This document shows, in pieces, positions 16,127-25,158 of a stretch of 64,000 bases of DNA (positions within the stretch are counted from its first letter, which is position 1; the number at the start of each line of letters is the position of its first letter). Below the pieces are notes generated by a model. The model worked only from the letters and a program-made list of their open reading frames with translations, searched no databases and had not been told where the DNA came from. The stretch spans positions 620,001 to 684,000 of the forward strand of contig CAXXXL010000003.1 of NCBI GenBank assembly GCA_963666505.2, in the 5' to 3' direction. The position numbers were made by a program, and so were the translations under genes. The DNA comes from JABGQS01 sp963666505. GTDB taxonomy: Bacteria > Bacillota > Clostridia > Christensenellales > SZUA-584.

Positions 16127-17476
16127 TTGGCAAAAGACAAAACACAATTTGTATGCAACGAGTGCGGCTACAGCAGCGGCAAATGGAGCGGACAGTGTCC
16201 TTCGTGCAAAGAGTGGAACTCTATGGAGGAAATGATAGTTTCCGTATCCGCATCAAAGTCGGCGAAAATATCGCACGGGAACAAAGCGGTTCTACTCAAA
16301 GATGTATCTGCTGATGACACTGCAAGATGGTCCACCGGATTTAATGAGCTGGACAGAGTTCTTGGGGGCGGAGTTGTCGAAGGCAGCGTTGTGCTGGCGG
16401 GCGGAGAGCCGGGAATAGGTAAATCTACACTGTTCCTGCAGGTAGCGGATTCGCTCGTAAGGGCGGGCAAAAAGGTACTTTATATATCCGGGGAAGAGTC
16501 GCTGAGGCAGATACGACTTAGAGCAAAACGACTTTCCAGCAGCGGAGATATAATGCTGTTGGCTGAAACCGAAATAAACAGCTGTATAGCAAGCATCCAA
16601 CAGAACAATCCGGATTTTATTGTGGTTGATTCAATTCAGACGATGTATTCTTCCGGGCTGAGCCCAGCACCTGGCAGCGTAAGCCAGATAAAACAGTGTG
16701 CAAGCCTGCTGACAAAAGAAGCGAAAACGGGCGGAGCCGCTGTTTTTATAATAGGGCATGTCACTAAAGAAGGCGCTATTGCCGGCCCAAGGATACTTGA
16801 GCATATGGTTGATACTGTGCTATATTTCGAGGGAAAGAAACAGGGCACCTTTCGTATATTGCGTGCAGAGAAAAACAGGTTTGGCTCTACAAACGAGATA
16901 GGCGTGTTTGATATGCGAGACAACGGCATGAGGCAGGTAGAGAACCCTTCCGGACTGCTCCTGAGCGAACGTAACGCAAATGCATCCGGCTCGTGTGTGT
17001 ATCCTTCACTGGAAGGCACGAGACCTGTACTTCTGGAGATACAGGCGCTTGTCAGCCCGACGTCTTTCAATATGCCGAGGCGTATGGCCAGCGGTCTCGA
17101 ATACAATCGTATGGCACTTATAACAGCCGTTCTTGAGAAGAGAATGGGGCTGAAACTCTATAACCAGGATATATACGTAAATGTTGCCGGGGGCATCAAG
17201 CTCAATCAGCCTGCGGCAGACCTTGCCATGGCGGCAAGCATAGTCTCAAGCTTTCGTGACAGTGCCGTCAGCGACGTTGCGGCAATGGGCGAAGTCGGTT
17301 TGACGGGAGAAGTGAGAACTGTCGGGCAGGTGGAGAAACGTCTTGCCGAGTGCGCTGTTATGGGCTTTAAAAAAGCAGTGATGCCCAAGGGCTGCATGAA
17401 GGGATGCAAGGTTCCGGAAGGTATGCAGGTTTACGGCGTAAGGAACGTCTTCGAAGCACTGGAAATTCTTATATAA
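16127..17476 (+). CDS. radA: DNA repair protein RadA
   Basis: A 449-residue RecA-like branch-migration ATPase (also called Sms). Seen in order: zinc finger CNECGYSSGKWSGQCPSC (residues ~10-28), Walker A GEPGIGKST (~88), Walker B FIVVDSIQTM, the RadA-specific EKNRFGSTNEIG, and a C-terminal Lon-protease-like domain (DIYVNVAGGIKLNQPAADLA). Translation starts at TTG 16127 behind AGGGG. It processes recombination intermediates in the cytosol. Coupling to pyk is by position only. Confidence 0.95.
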   Translation: MAKDKTQFVCNECGYSSGKWSGQCPSCKEWNSMEEMIVSVSASKSAKISHGNKAVLLKDVSADDTARWSTGFNELDRVLGGGVVEGSVVLAGGEPGIGKSTLFLQVADSLVRAGKKVLYISGEESLRQIRLRAKRLSSSGDIMLLAETEINSCIASIQQNNPDFIVVDSIQTMYSSGLSPAPGSVSQIKQCASLLTKEAKTGGAAVFIIGHVTKEGAIAGPRILEHMVDTVLYFEGKKQGTFRILRAEKNRFGSTNEIGVFDMRDNGMRQVENPSGLLLSERNANASGSCVYPSLEGTRPVLLEIQALVSPTSFNMPRRMASGLEYNRMALITAVLEKRMGLKLYNQDIYVNVAGGIKLNQPAADLAMAASIVSSFRDSAVSDVAAMGEVGLTGEVRTVGQVEKRLAECAVMGFKKAVMPKGCMKGCKVPEGMQVYGVRNVFEALEILI

Positions 17477-17490
17477 TACAGCACAGGGCA

Positions 17491-17519
17491 TTGAAATGTG
17501 GCCTGAATGGGTATATACT
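17491..17519 (+). promoter_or_regulatory. Promoter of the leucine-rich repeat gene
   Basis: TTGAAA (17491-17496) and TATACT (17514-17519), 17-bp spacer, about 40 bp before the ATG. Confidence 0.65.
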
Positions 17520-17559
17520 TTTTTTGTGTATACGAAAATCTGTTTATTGGAGGGGTAAG

Positions 17560-19425
17560 ATGTACTGTTATAATTGTGGTAAAGAACTGCCGGACAATGC
17601 TGAGTTCTGTTCCGGCTGCGGAAAAAAGACGAAAAAACCAAAAGGCGTAATGGATGCGAAAAGCAAAAGTGAACCTGAAAAGAAGGTTTCACCGTCCGAA
17701 GAAAAAGAAGGACTGAGGGCGGAAAAAATGCCCGAAAAGACACAGGAACCTCCCAAGTTAAATACACAAGAAGCCGCGCCTTCTGCCGGGGAACAGAAAC
17801 CGGCTGCGGAGGCAGAACAGTCAAAAAAGGCTGAACCTGCAAAAACAGTACAGACGCAAGAGCAGCCGGCATACGGATATGGTGCTGCAGCGCCTCAGAT
17901 GCAGCAGCCGATGTCTGCGGCTTCCAAGAAAAAAAAGACCGGTCTTATCATAGGCATCTCGGCCGTCGGAGTAGTCATAATCGCACTTGCCCTATGCTTC
18001 ATATTCGGATGGATACAGATAGGCGCAGCTAGTTCGAGCGGCGAATATGTGATAAGCAGTTTCGATGAATATCTGTACATAAATCAAATCGGTGCATTTG
18101 AGAATTACGGTACAGCCGTAGATGTTAGATATGTAGTGGACGGTGAAGAGACCTACGAGCTGGATATAGACGATTTTATGGACGAACCGACGACAGTAAC
18201 TGTCCAATATATGTATACTGACGGAGTTTTTGAAGAAACAACCGTCAACGACTTGATGATTATAAACACGGAAATTGAGGAATCAGTCGATATTGACGAC
18301 TATGCCGATGCAAAGGCTCTGTATGTAAAAGACCCACTTGGCGAGGTAGATATGAAGGATATTGCAGAACTTACAAAGCTGGAGAGTCTTTTCCTTGATA
18401 ACTGCGCAGATATCGACAGCCTAAAGGGTATAGAAGATTTAAAGAAGCTTAGGATACTTGGTATCAACAGGCTTTCCGAGCTCTCTGACATAGACGAACT
18501 GGAGGATATGACGAACCTCGTTCAGCTTCACATCAACTATCTTGATATAAACGATATCGACGCAGTTGAAGAGCTTAATAAACTGGAATACTTGGAGCTT
18601 TCAGCCCTTAACATTGATGAGATAGATTCAATTGAAAATCTTAGCGGCCTTAAGTATCTCGGACTCAGGTATTTAGATATTGAAGATATCGACGCAGTTT
18701 CAGAGCTTGTTAACCTTGAGCAGCTGGAGCTATTCGACCTTGGTATCGAAGATATCGACGCAGTTGAGGATTTAAGCAAACTTAAATCATTGGAGATAAT
18801 TAGGCTTTCGCTGGAGGATGTAGATGCGGTTGAGAATCTGGGAGAGCTTTTAAGTCTTGCCATACGTGATTCGCAAATAGAGGACTTGGACGCTATCGGA
18901 AAACTGACGAATCTTAAAATGCTAACCCTGATGGGCTCGTATATTGACGATATCAGCTATGTTGGGGATCTTGACAACCTGGAGCTTCTGTTTATAGGAG
19001 ACTTGGGCATTGAAGATCTAAAGGATATAGATGGCCTTGAAAAGCTTGATTATTTAAGGATTCAGGAAATGGATATAAGCGACCTTAGTGACTTGGATTC
19101 GTTTGGATCTCTCAGGGTTCTTATCATAAACGGGCTGCCTATAGAAGATATTTCAGATATTTGTGATATTGAGAGTCTTGAGGTTCTGGCGCTTGTAAAT
19201 ATGAATATAGAAGACATTGATGACTTAGATAAGCTAAACAGTCTTAAACGGCTTCATCTCATGCTGCTTTCTATAAGCGATATCGGCGTGCTGGAGGATA
19301 TGTCCAGCCTTGAGTTTCTCAGCATATATTCAGTGACAGTCGATGACAAGAGGGATGCAAAAGATGTTGTGGACCTTTTGGAAGACGAATACGGCACGGA
19401 AATCATAGAAGAGGAATTTAACTAG
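17560..19425 (+). CDS. Zinc-ribbon, single-pass membrane, leucine-rich repeat protein
   Basis: A 621-residue modular protein. Residues 3-20 form a zinc ribbon (CYNCGKELPDNAEFCSGC). Residues ~25-122 are a low-complexity Lys/Glu/Pro/Gln linker. Residues ~127-152 are one membrane helix preceded by SKKKK. The rest should lie outside the cell: about 15 leucine-rich repeats of 22 residues (consensus L-I-DIDAV--L-KLEYL-L) from ~250 to ~600, very acidic. The repeat length matches SDS22/internalin-type repeats, which bind proteins. No cell-wall sorting motif is present. ATG 17560 follows GGAGGGG; longer in-frame starts overlap radA and have no ribosome site. Role unknown; a surface adhesion or binding protein is likely. 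Confidence 0.82.
   Translation: MYCYNCGKELPDNAEFCSGCGKKTKKPKGVMDAKSKSEPEKKVSPSEEKEGLRAEKMPEKTQEPPKLNTQEAAPSAGEQKPAAEAEQSKKAEPAKTVQTQEQPAYGYGAAAPQMQQPMSAASKKKKTGLIIGISAVGVVIIALALCFIFGWIQIGAASSSGEYVISSFDEYLYINQIGAFENYGTAVDVRYVVDGEETYELDIDDFMDEPTTVTVQYMYTDGVFEETTVNDLMIINTEIEESVDIDDYADAKALYVKDPLGEVDMKDIAELTKLESLFLDNCADIDSLKGIEDLKKLRILGINRLSELSDIDELEDMTNLVQLHINYLDINDIDAVEELNKLEYLELSALNIDEIDSIENLSGLKYLGLRYLDIEDIDAVSELVNLEQLELFDLGIEDIDAVEDLSKLKSLEIIRLSLEDVDAVENLGELLSLAIRDSQIEDLDAIGKLTNLKMLTLMGSYIDDISYVGDLDNLELLFIGDLGIEDLKDIDGLEKLDYLRIQEMDISDLSDLDSFGSLRVLIINGLPIEDISDICDIESLEVLALVNMNIEDIDDLDKLNSLKRLHLMLLSISDIGVLEDMSSLEFLSIYSVTVDDKRDAKDVVDLLEDEYGTEIIEEEFN
18310..19370 (+). repeat. 66-bp tandem repeats encoding the LRR domain
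   Basis: About 15 in-frame units of 66 bp. Several units share the core GATATCGACGCAGTT (near 18555, 18690 and 18756), which points to relatively recent unit duplication within the array. Confidence 0.75.
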
Positions 19426-19978
19426 CCTGTTTTGCCGCTTTGCTTATTTACGACGGCAATAAACCTCTATACAAAAACCAAAAGCACCTGATTCAGAAGA
19501 TCGGGTGCTTTTTTAGTAAAAGCTATACCGGAAAACCAATAAGGTTCATTGGTGGGGTTCAGCCTTCTGTTATCAGGCAGAAATGAAAACACCTTAATAT
19601 ATAAACATCAGCATGATATCACATAATTATATAAACGATATATATTATTTATGTTAATTTCTTTTATTTTGCAGCCTGCCGGTTGCATTATATACCTGTT
19701 TGATGTAACATGTATCACCGTAGGAAAAGTTCCGTATACAGTATTTGTAAAAAGGGTTGAAGAACACGGAACCTGAAAAGGAAAATGGATAATAGTGACG
19801 GTCCTTTTATATGGCCGGCAGAAAAATATAAACGAATAGAAAAACGGGATTACCCGTCTGTATTCCGAAGAATGGCTTTTGATGAAAAGCATTCTTGGGG
19901 TGACATGATTTTTTCTTGCAAGATTAAAGCAGGAAAAAGTCTTTTTTATTGCGGCAAAAATGATAACAGCGGTGCAGT
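19426..19978 (+). other. Region without a clear gene between LRR protein and MATE transporter
   Basis: After the LRR terminator this AT-rich stretch holds two small hairpins near 19536-19552 (CCAAT/ATTGG) and 19560-19580 (GCCT/AGGC). It also contains a short open frame at 19785-19982 listed separately. The hairpins do not match any riboswitch I know. A stretch around 19690-19770 reads open in one frame (FDVTCITVGKVPYTVFVKRVEEHGT) but has no start or match, so it may be debris of a lost gene. Confidence 0.4.
19481..19515 (+). terminator. Terminator after the LRR gene
   Basis: Twelve-base stem AAAGCACCTGAT / ATCGGGTGCTTT (one G:T pair) and a T-run. Confidence 0.88.
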
Positions 19979-19982
19979 ATGA
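19785..19982 (+). CDS. Small open frame overlapping the MATE start (doubtful)
   Basis: A 65-codon frame (MDNSDGPFIWPAEKYKRIEK...) whose TGA overlaps the MATE ATG as ATGA, with AAAAGGAAA before its start. The overlap is what a translationally coupled leader gene would show. The product resembles nothing I know and could equally be the tail of a decayed gene. Confidence 0.3.
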   Translation: MDNSDGPFIWPAEKYKRIEKRDYPSVFRRMAFDEKHSWGDMIFSCKIKAGKSLFYCGKNDNSGAV

Positions 19983-21358
19983 ATGATACGACAGATATGA
20001 CAAGAGGAAATGTTCAGAAGCTTATAAGGAGCATGACGCTGACGCTGACACTTGGTGCAGTTGCGTCGGTCGTTTTCGGCTTCGTTGATACGGCATTTGT
20101 CGGGCAGCTTGGAGAGTCGCAGCTTGCGGCGCTCGGATACACAGCACCCGTAACGCTTATAGGAGCTTCTATAGTGCTGAGCTTATGCCTGGGTGTAGGG
20201 ATAGCCGTTGCAAGGGCAAGTACAGACAAAAGTGAGACAAAACGATTTACAACTGACGGAGCTCTGATTGCCGTTTCCATTGCCATTGTTATAATGCTTG
20301 CTGGCTTACTGACAATAAAACCTTTGTTTTATGGCATGGGAGCGACCGACGAGGAAATGCAGTACATAATTCCTTATATGACAGTTTGGTACATTGGACT
20401 GCCTGCAATAACCTTTTCTATGCTGGGCACAAACGTAATGAGAGGGCTTGGCAATGCAAAAGTAACTGCGGTGATATCCACTGTACTGTACTGCATTGCG
20501 CTGGCGCTTGATCCGCTTTTGATACTCGGAATAGGGATTTTCCCTAAACTAGGCATACTGGGCGCTGCGATCTCTTTCTTCATTGGCAGACTTTCGGTCT
20601 GCCTGTTCATGGTGTATATACTTGTGTTTAAATCTAAGCTGTTCGATTTTAAGAGCCTTAGCATTTCAAGGCTGAAAGACTCTGCAAAAAGCGTGTTTCA
20701 CGTTGCAGTGCCAAATATGCTGACAAAATCGATAGTGCCTATAGGTGCGTACATAATAACCGCAATAATATCCGGCTATGGAAGCAGCGCTGTGGCAGGC
20801 TTTGGAGCAGGCAGTAGGATAGTCAACTTCGTTTTGCTGGGTGTGAATGCACTGGCTGCAGTGATGATACCTTTTGCCGGACAGAACTACAGCGCTGAAA
20901 AGCCGGCAAGGATGAGAAGGGGCTTCAGGTACGGACTTATTGCTAATGTTGCATATGGGGTATTATTATACGCTCTATTATTCGTCCTGGCGCCGTCTAT
21001 TGCAAGGCTGTTCAGCAGTTCGGAAGCAGTCAGGGAAGTAATAGTGACATTTCTGCGTATCGCTATGGCCGGGCTTGTGTTCCAGGGAGGCATGCTTATG
21101 ATAACATCTATATTCAATGCCGTAGGCAAGCCGCTGAGAGCAGCCGGAATGTGGGTAGTGCAGGTGTTTGCACTGTATGTGCCGCTTTCGCTTATATTGT
21201 CTAGAGCTATGGGCGCGGCTGGCATATTCGCAGCGCTGGCAATATCGTATACCGTATCTTTTGCAGTTTCATATCTTATGCTCTGCAGATTCCAAAGCCA
21301 ATGCGAGGTATCGCTAGGGCACACCTATAGAAGAAGCTTGAAGCGGTTTGTTCTCTAA
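19979..21358 (+). CDS. MATE family efflux transporter
   Basis: A 459-residue integral membrane protein with the twelve-helix pattern of the MATE family. It shows the two homologous halves (IRSMTLTLTLGAVASVVFGFVDTAFVGQLG at the start and a second AGFGAGSRIVNF block in the middle). MATE proteins export cationic drugs or metabolites in exchange for Na+ or H+. Substrate cannot be told from sequence. The MacA/MacB-type pump that follows has its own promoter. Confidence 0.9.
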   Translation: MNDTTDMTRGNVQKLIRSMTLTLTLGAVASVVFGFVDTAFVGQLGESQLAALGYTAPVTLIGASIVLSLCLGVGIAVARASTDKSETKRFTTDGALIAVSIAIVIMLAGLLTIKPLFYGMGATDEEMQYIIPYMTVWYIGLPAITFSMLGTNVMRGLGNAKVTAVISTVLYCIALALDPLLILGIGIFPKLGILGAAISFFIGRLSVCLFMVYILVFKSKLFDFKSLSISRLKDSAKSVFHVAVPNMLTKSIVPIGAYIITAIISGYGSSAVAGFGAGSRIVNFVLLGVNALAAVMIPFAGQNYSAEKPARMRRGFRYGLIANVAYGVLLYALLFVLAPSIARLFSSSEAVREVIVTFLRIAMAGLVFQGGMLMITSIFNAVGKPLRAAGMWVVQVFALYVPLSLILSRAMGAAGIFAALAISYTVSFAVSYLMLCRFQSQCEVSLGHTYRRSLKRFVL

Positions 21359-21471
21359 ATCTTGGATTTAACATTCTTAATAAAAGCTTTTTTGCAAGTA
21401 TGGCATACCGGTGCTTTCATTTTCTTTAACAAACTGTAAAGCATAATTTTTCAGGCTATCACTATTTATAT

Positions 21472-21501
21472 TTTACTGATAGAATGGTATAGAGTTATAA
21501 A
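21472..21501 (+). promoter_or_regulatory. Possible promoter of the MacA/MacB-like operon
   Basis: TTTACT (21472-21477) and TATAAA (21496-21501) with an 18-bp spacer, about 55 bp before the ATG. Confidence 0.45.
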
Positions 21502-21554
21502 TAGTATATATTTGAATACAATTGATTTACATAATTTTAATTTGGAGGATACAG

Positions 21555-23078
21555 ATGGCTAAGAAGAAGAGCAGGAAGAAATGGATCATTCTTGCGATAG
21601 TTGCGGCAATTGTGATATTGGCCGTTTTAGGGTTCATCAGGCTAAGGAACAACCTTGAGGAGCTCACAAAAACAACATATGTTATCAATGAAGTGAGCAG
21701 AGGAAACATCGAAGTCGAGGTAAAAGGCGCTGGTGCAGTAGAACCTTTATATGACGATACAATTTATGCTTCATTCACAGGCACGGTTTCGCAGGTTCTC
21801 GCAGAGGACGGCGATGTTGTTAAAGCTGATGATGTGATAGCTGTTTTTACCAGCGATACTATGGAAGAGCAGAGGGATGCGCTGGAAGACCAGATAGAAC
21901 AGATAGATACTGCTATAGGAACTATGAGAAGGACGACAGGAAGCTCGACGATATATTCGCCGGTGGAAGGTGTCGTTAAGATAATCTATGCTCAGGAAGG
22001 CGATAACGTAGACGTGGTAATGGACAAATACGGAGCGCTTAGCGTTATCTGCCCAGACAAGCTTATGCAGACGAAGATAGAAGTTGCTGACGGTTTTGCT
22101 GCCGGAGATGCTGTTAAAGTGAGCGTAGGGGAAGAAACTGCCGATGGGATCATATACTCAATAAAAGACGATATGATGAGCGTTCAGTTCGAAGATGATG
22201 ATTTTGCTGTAGGTGACACGGCAATAGTATTTGACGAAAATGGAGCAGAAATAGGCAGCGCAAGTGTGGAAATTGCTAACCCGGTCTATATCACGGCACA
22301 GGGCGGCGTTATAGACGATATTAGGGAGCCGGTCGGGGATAAGGTCAAAGTGAGAACTAAACTGTTTAGACTGGACGGAGAGATACTCTCTGCCGACCTG
22401 TATTCTCAGATACAGCAGAAAAAAGAATTGCAGCAGGACCTTGCCGACCTTGAAGAGGATATAGCTAGCCTTACGGTGTATGCGGGAACGGAAGGGGTCG
22501 TATCCGGCTTAACGCTTAACAAGGAACAGATAGTCCAGCCGGGGACACCACTGTTTACTGTGCAGAGCAACGGCGCAATCAAACTTGACGTGGAAATCGA
22601 TGAAATAGATATCGTGAATATAGAGATTGGACAGGAAGCAACGGTGGAGTTTGATGCGCTGCCGGAAAAAACGTATACTGCCAAAGTCATAAAGATAAAC
22701 CCTGTCGGCGTTTCGGTAAACAACGTTACCAACTTCACTATTACACTGGAAATTGAGCCTGCAAGCGAGATAATGCTGGGTATGAGCGCAGACGTCAAGA
22801 TAGTCTCGCAGAGCGCTGAGGGCGTGTTCATAATTCCTATTGAGGCTATACAGGTTATAGGCGGAGAGAAGTATGTCGTCTTCGAGCAGGACATAGATGA
22901 AGAGCAAAGCTATACCGTTGCCACTCACAAGATTGAAACAGGGATAACTGACGGAGTTATGATAGAAGTTACCAGCGGCCTTTCAGAGGGGGACATGGTT
23001 GCTGTACCTCAGGCAAGAGAACTGACGGCGCAGGAGCTTCAACAGAGGATGTTCAGCCGCTCTGGCGAAGATGAATAA
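21555..23078 (+). CDS. Membrane fusion/adaptor protein of a MacB-type ABC exporter
   Basis: A 507-residue protein with an N-terminal membrane helix (residues ~10-30, after KKKSRKK) and extracellular HlyD/MacA-like domains. Two lipoyl half-motifs are seen: GTVSQVLAEDGDVVKADDVI and AGTEGVVSGLTLNKEQIVQPG. A coiled stretch (EEQRDALEDQIEQIDTAI) lies between, and a beta-barrel region follows (ATVEFDALPEKTYTAKVIKI). In Gram-positives such proteins extend the MacB-type permease outward. GGAGG precedes the ATG at 21555. The ATPase and permease genes follow directly, so this is a complete three-gene exporter. Confidence 0.88.
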   Translation: MAKKKSRKKWIILAIVAAIVILAVLGFIRLRNNLEELTKTTYVINEVSRGNIEVEVKGAGAVEPLYDDTIYASFTGTVSQVLAEDGDVVKADDVIAVFTSDTMEEQRDALEDQIEQIDTAIGTMRRTTGSSTIYSPVEGVVKIIYAQEGDNVDVVMDKYGALSVICPDKLMQTKIEVADGFAAGDAVKVSVGEETADGIIYSIKDDMMSVQFEDDDFAVGDTAIVFDENGAEIGSASVEIANPVYITAQGGVIDDIREPVGDKVKVRTKLFRLDGEILSADLYSQIQQKKELQQDLADLEEDIASLTVYAGTEGVVSGLTLNKEQIVQPGTPLFTVQSNGAIKLDVEIDEIDIVNIEIGQEATVEFDALPEKTYTAKVIKINPVGVSVNNVTNFTITLEIEPASEIMLGMSADVKIVSQSAEGVFIIPIEAIQVIGGEKYVVFEQDIDEEQSYTVATHKIETGITDGVMIEVTSGLSEGDMVAVPQARELTAQELQQRMFSRSGEDE

Positions 23079-23090
23079 AGGTGCTCTGAT

Positions 23091-23780
23091 ATGATAGAAC
23101 TTCGCAACATAAAAAAGACGTACCAGATGGGCGAAGCTGCAGTTCACGCTCTGGACGGTGTAACCATAAAAATAAATGACGGCGAATTCGTTGCGGTTAT
23201 AGGACCTTCGGGCAGCGGGAAATCTACTCTAATGAACGTGATAGGTTGCCTTGACCTTGCAGACGAAGGCGAATACTGGCTGAACGGGCAGCTTATTGAC
23301 GATTATACGCAAAGGGAACTCGGCGTTATTAGAAACAAGGAAATAGGGTTCATTTTCCAGCAGTTCAACCTGCTCGCAAAGCTTACGGCATACGAAAACG
23401 TTGAACTGCCGCTTATATACCAGGGACTTGGTATGGCGGAGAGAAAGAGAAGGGTAACGGAGTCGCTTGACAAAGTTGGCCTGGGCGACAGGATGAAGCA
23501 TAAGCCCAACGAGCTTTCGGGCGGACAGCAGCAGCGTGTCGCAATAGCACGAGCGCTCTCAACACACCCGACCCTTATACTTGCGGACGAGCCTACAGGC
23601 AACCTCGATTCTCAGTCGGGCAGGGAGATAATGAACATATTGGTAGAACTGCACGAAGAAGGCAGAGGGATAGTGCTGATAACGCATGACAACGACATTG
23701 CTGATAAGGCGGGGCGGCGGCTTCATATGCTGGACGGTAAAATAGACAAGGACACGGCAACAGGGGGTGAAGGCGCATGA
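23091..23780 (+). CDS. ABC transporter ATP-binding protein (MacB/LolD type)
   Basis: A 229-residue ATPase. Walker A is GPSGSGKST (~36), the Q-loop is FQQFNLL, the signature is LSGGQQQRVAIARAL, and Walker B is LILADEPTGNLDS. The EPTGNLDS and FNLLAKLTAYENVELPL sequences are typical of the MacB/LolD/FtsE branch, which drives mechanotransmission rather than ordinary transport. Its end overlaps the permease start by four bases (ATGA). Confidence 0.94.
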   Translation: MIELRNIKKTYQMGEAAVHALDGVTIKINDGEFVAVIGPSGSGKSTLMNVIGCLDLADEGEYWLNGQLIDDYTQRELGVIRNKEIGFIFQQFNLLAKLTAYENVELPLIYQGLGMAERKRRVTESLDKVGLGDRMKHKPNELSGGQQQRVAIARALSTHPTLILADEPTGNLDSQSGREIMNILVELHEEGRGIVLITHDNDIADKAGRRLHMLDGKIDKDTATGGEGA

Positions 23781-24940
23781 AGTTTTCACAGGCACTGAAG
23801 ATGGCTATGGTTGCTCTTAAAGGCAACAAGCTGCGCTCGTTCCTTACGATGCTGGGTATAATAATCGGCGTGCTGGCAGTAACTTTGCTGATATCGGTAG
23901 TTCAGGGCGCTACGGGCGAGATAACAGGGCAGATAGAGAGCCTTGGCTCCAACCTTCTGCAGGTACAGCTGATGAGCCCGACGGATACGTATCTTACGAC
24001 CAAAGACCTTGACGAACTGGAGGACAGCCAGTATATATACGGCGCTACCGGCATTGTCAGCAAGTCTGCGGAAGTAAAAGGGGCGGATGAAACGCAGGGC
24101 TATTCAATAGAAGGCGTAGAGAACGACTATCAGTATATAACAGGACAGGTCATCAACCTCGGGCACTTTATATCCGATATGGATGTTGAAGAAAACACTT
24201 ATAATGCAGTGGTCGGCGTAAACGTAGCGGAAGAGTTGTTCGGGATACAGGACTGTGTCGGGAATGAGATCGATATAAGAGGATATGACTTTACGATTGT
24301 TGGTGTGCTCGAAGAATCGGACACCATGCTTGCAAACAAAGACGATACTGTTATAATACCGCTGACCACAGCTCAGAGGCTGTTTTCCGACAAGGAATTC
24401 AACACGCTTTATATCTCTGCGACGACAAAGGACGATGTTGATGCAGCACAGAAAGTTGTCGATGATTTCCTTATCAAGGAGATAGGCGACGAGGACGAGT
24501 ATACTATCATAAACCAGAATATGATAATCGACGTAATGAACGAGGTCATGAGCGTTATGACCATACTGCTATCCGGTATAGCTGCAATCTCGCTGCTTGT
24601 CGGCGGCATAGGCATAATGAACATCATGCTGGTGTCGGTAACCGAAAGAACAAGGGAGATAGGAGTAAGGAAGGCAATCGGAGCGCAGAAGAGCGACATT
24701 CTAACGCAGTTCCTTATTGAGGCGGTAGTGCTCTCCGTATTCGGCGGTCTTATAGGGATCGGACTCAGTTATGTGGGGCTGGAGATAATTGGCATGGCTA
24801 TGGGTATTTCGATGTCGATGTCGCTTAGCACGATTGCGCTGGCTATAGGGTTCTCGGCTCTCGTAGGAGTGGTGTTCGGCATCTACCCCGCCAACAAAGC
24901 AGCCAATCTGCGGCCTATAGACGCATTGAGGTACGAATAA
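23777..24940 (+). CDS. MacB-type ABC transporter permease (FtsX-like)
   Basis: A 387-residue permease with the MacB layout. One N-terminal helix (KLRSFLTMLGIIIGVLAVTLLISV) is followed by a large extracellular domain (~45-250). A C-terminal bundle of three helices starts at GIAAISLLVGGIGIMNIMLVSVTERTREIG, the family signature. The C-terminus AANLRPIDALRYE is also typical. With the adaptor and ATPase it should form a pump for antimicrobial peptides, macrolides or signalling peptides; substrate unknown. Confidence 0.92.
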   Translation: MKFSQALKMAMVALKGNKLRSFLTMLGIIIGVLAVTLLISVVQGATGEITGQIESLGSNLLQVQLMSPTDTYLTTKDLDELEDSQYIYGATGIVSKSAEVKGADETQGYSIEGVENDYQYITGQVINLGHFISDMDVEENTYNAVVGVNVAEELFGIQDCVGNEIDIRGYDFTIVGVLEESDTMLANKDDTVIIPLTTAQRLFSDKEFNTLYISATTKDDVDAAQKVVDDFLIKEIGDEDEYTIINQNMIIDVMNEVMSVMTILLSGIAAISLLVGGIGIMNIMLVSVTERTREIGVRKAIGAQKSDILTQFLIEAVVLSVFGGLIGIGLSYVGLEIIGMAMGISMSMSLSTIALAIGFSALVGVVFGIYPANKAANLRPIDALRYE

Positions 24941-24997
24941 GAATTAAAATGAAAGCCGGCGTGGTTCCGAACCTAACTATGTTAAGCAGACAATAAA

Positions 24998-25037
24998 AAA
25001 CAAGCAGATTATTAAAAGCTAATCTGTTTGTTTTTTT
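24998..25037 (+). terminator. Terminator of the MacA/MacB-like operon
   Basis: Fourteen-base stem (AAACAAGCAGATTA pairing with TAATCTGTTTGTTT, one G:T pair), eight-base loop, then a T-run. Confidence 0.88.
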
Positions 25038-25158
25038 ACATGCTGTAAGATTTACATATGCTATAATTATTTATATTGCACATGATTTATTCGTGCATGA
25101 AAAGCAAGGTGTAAGCATCTCCATTTTGGTACTATCTATATTGAAGGGAGGGGATCTA

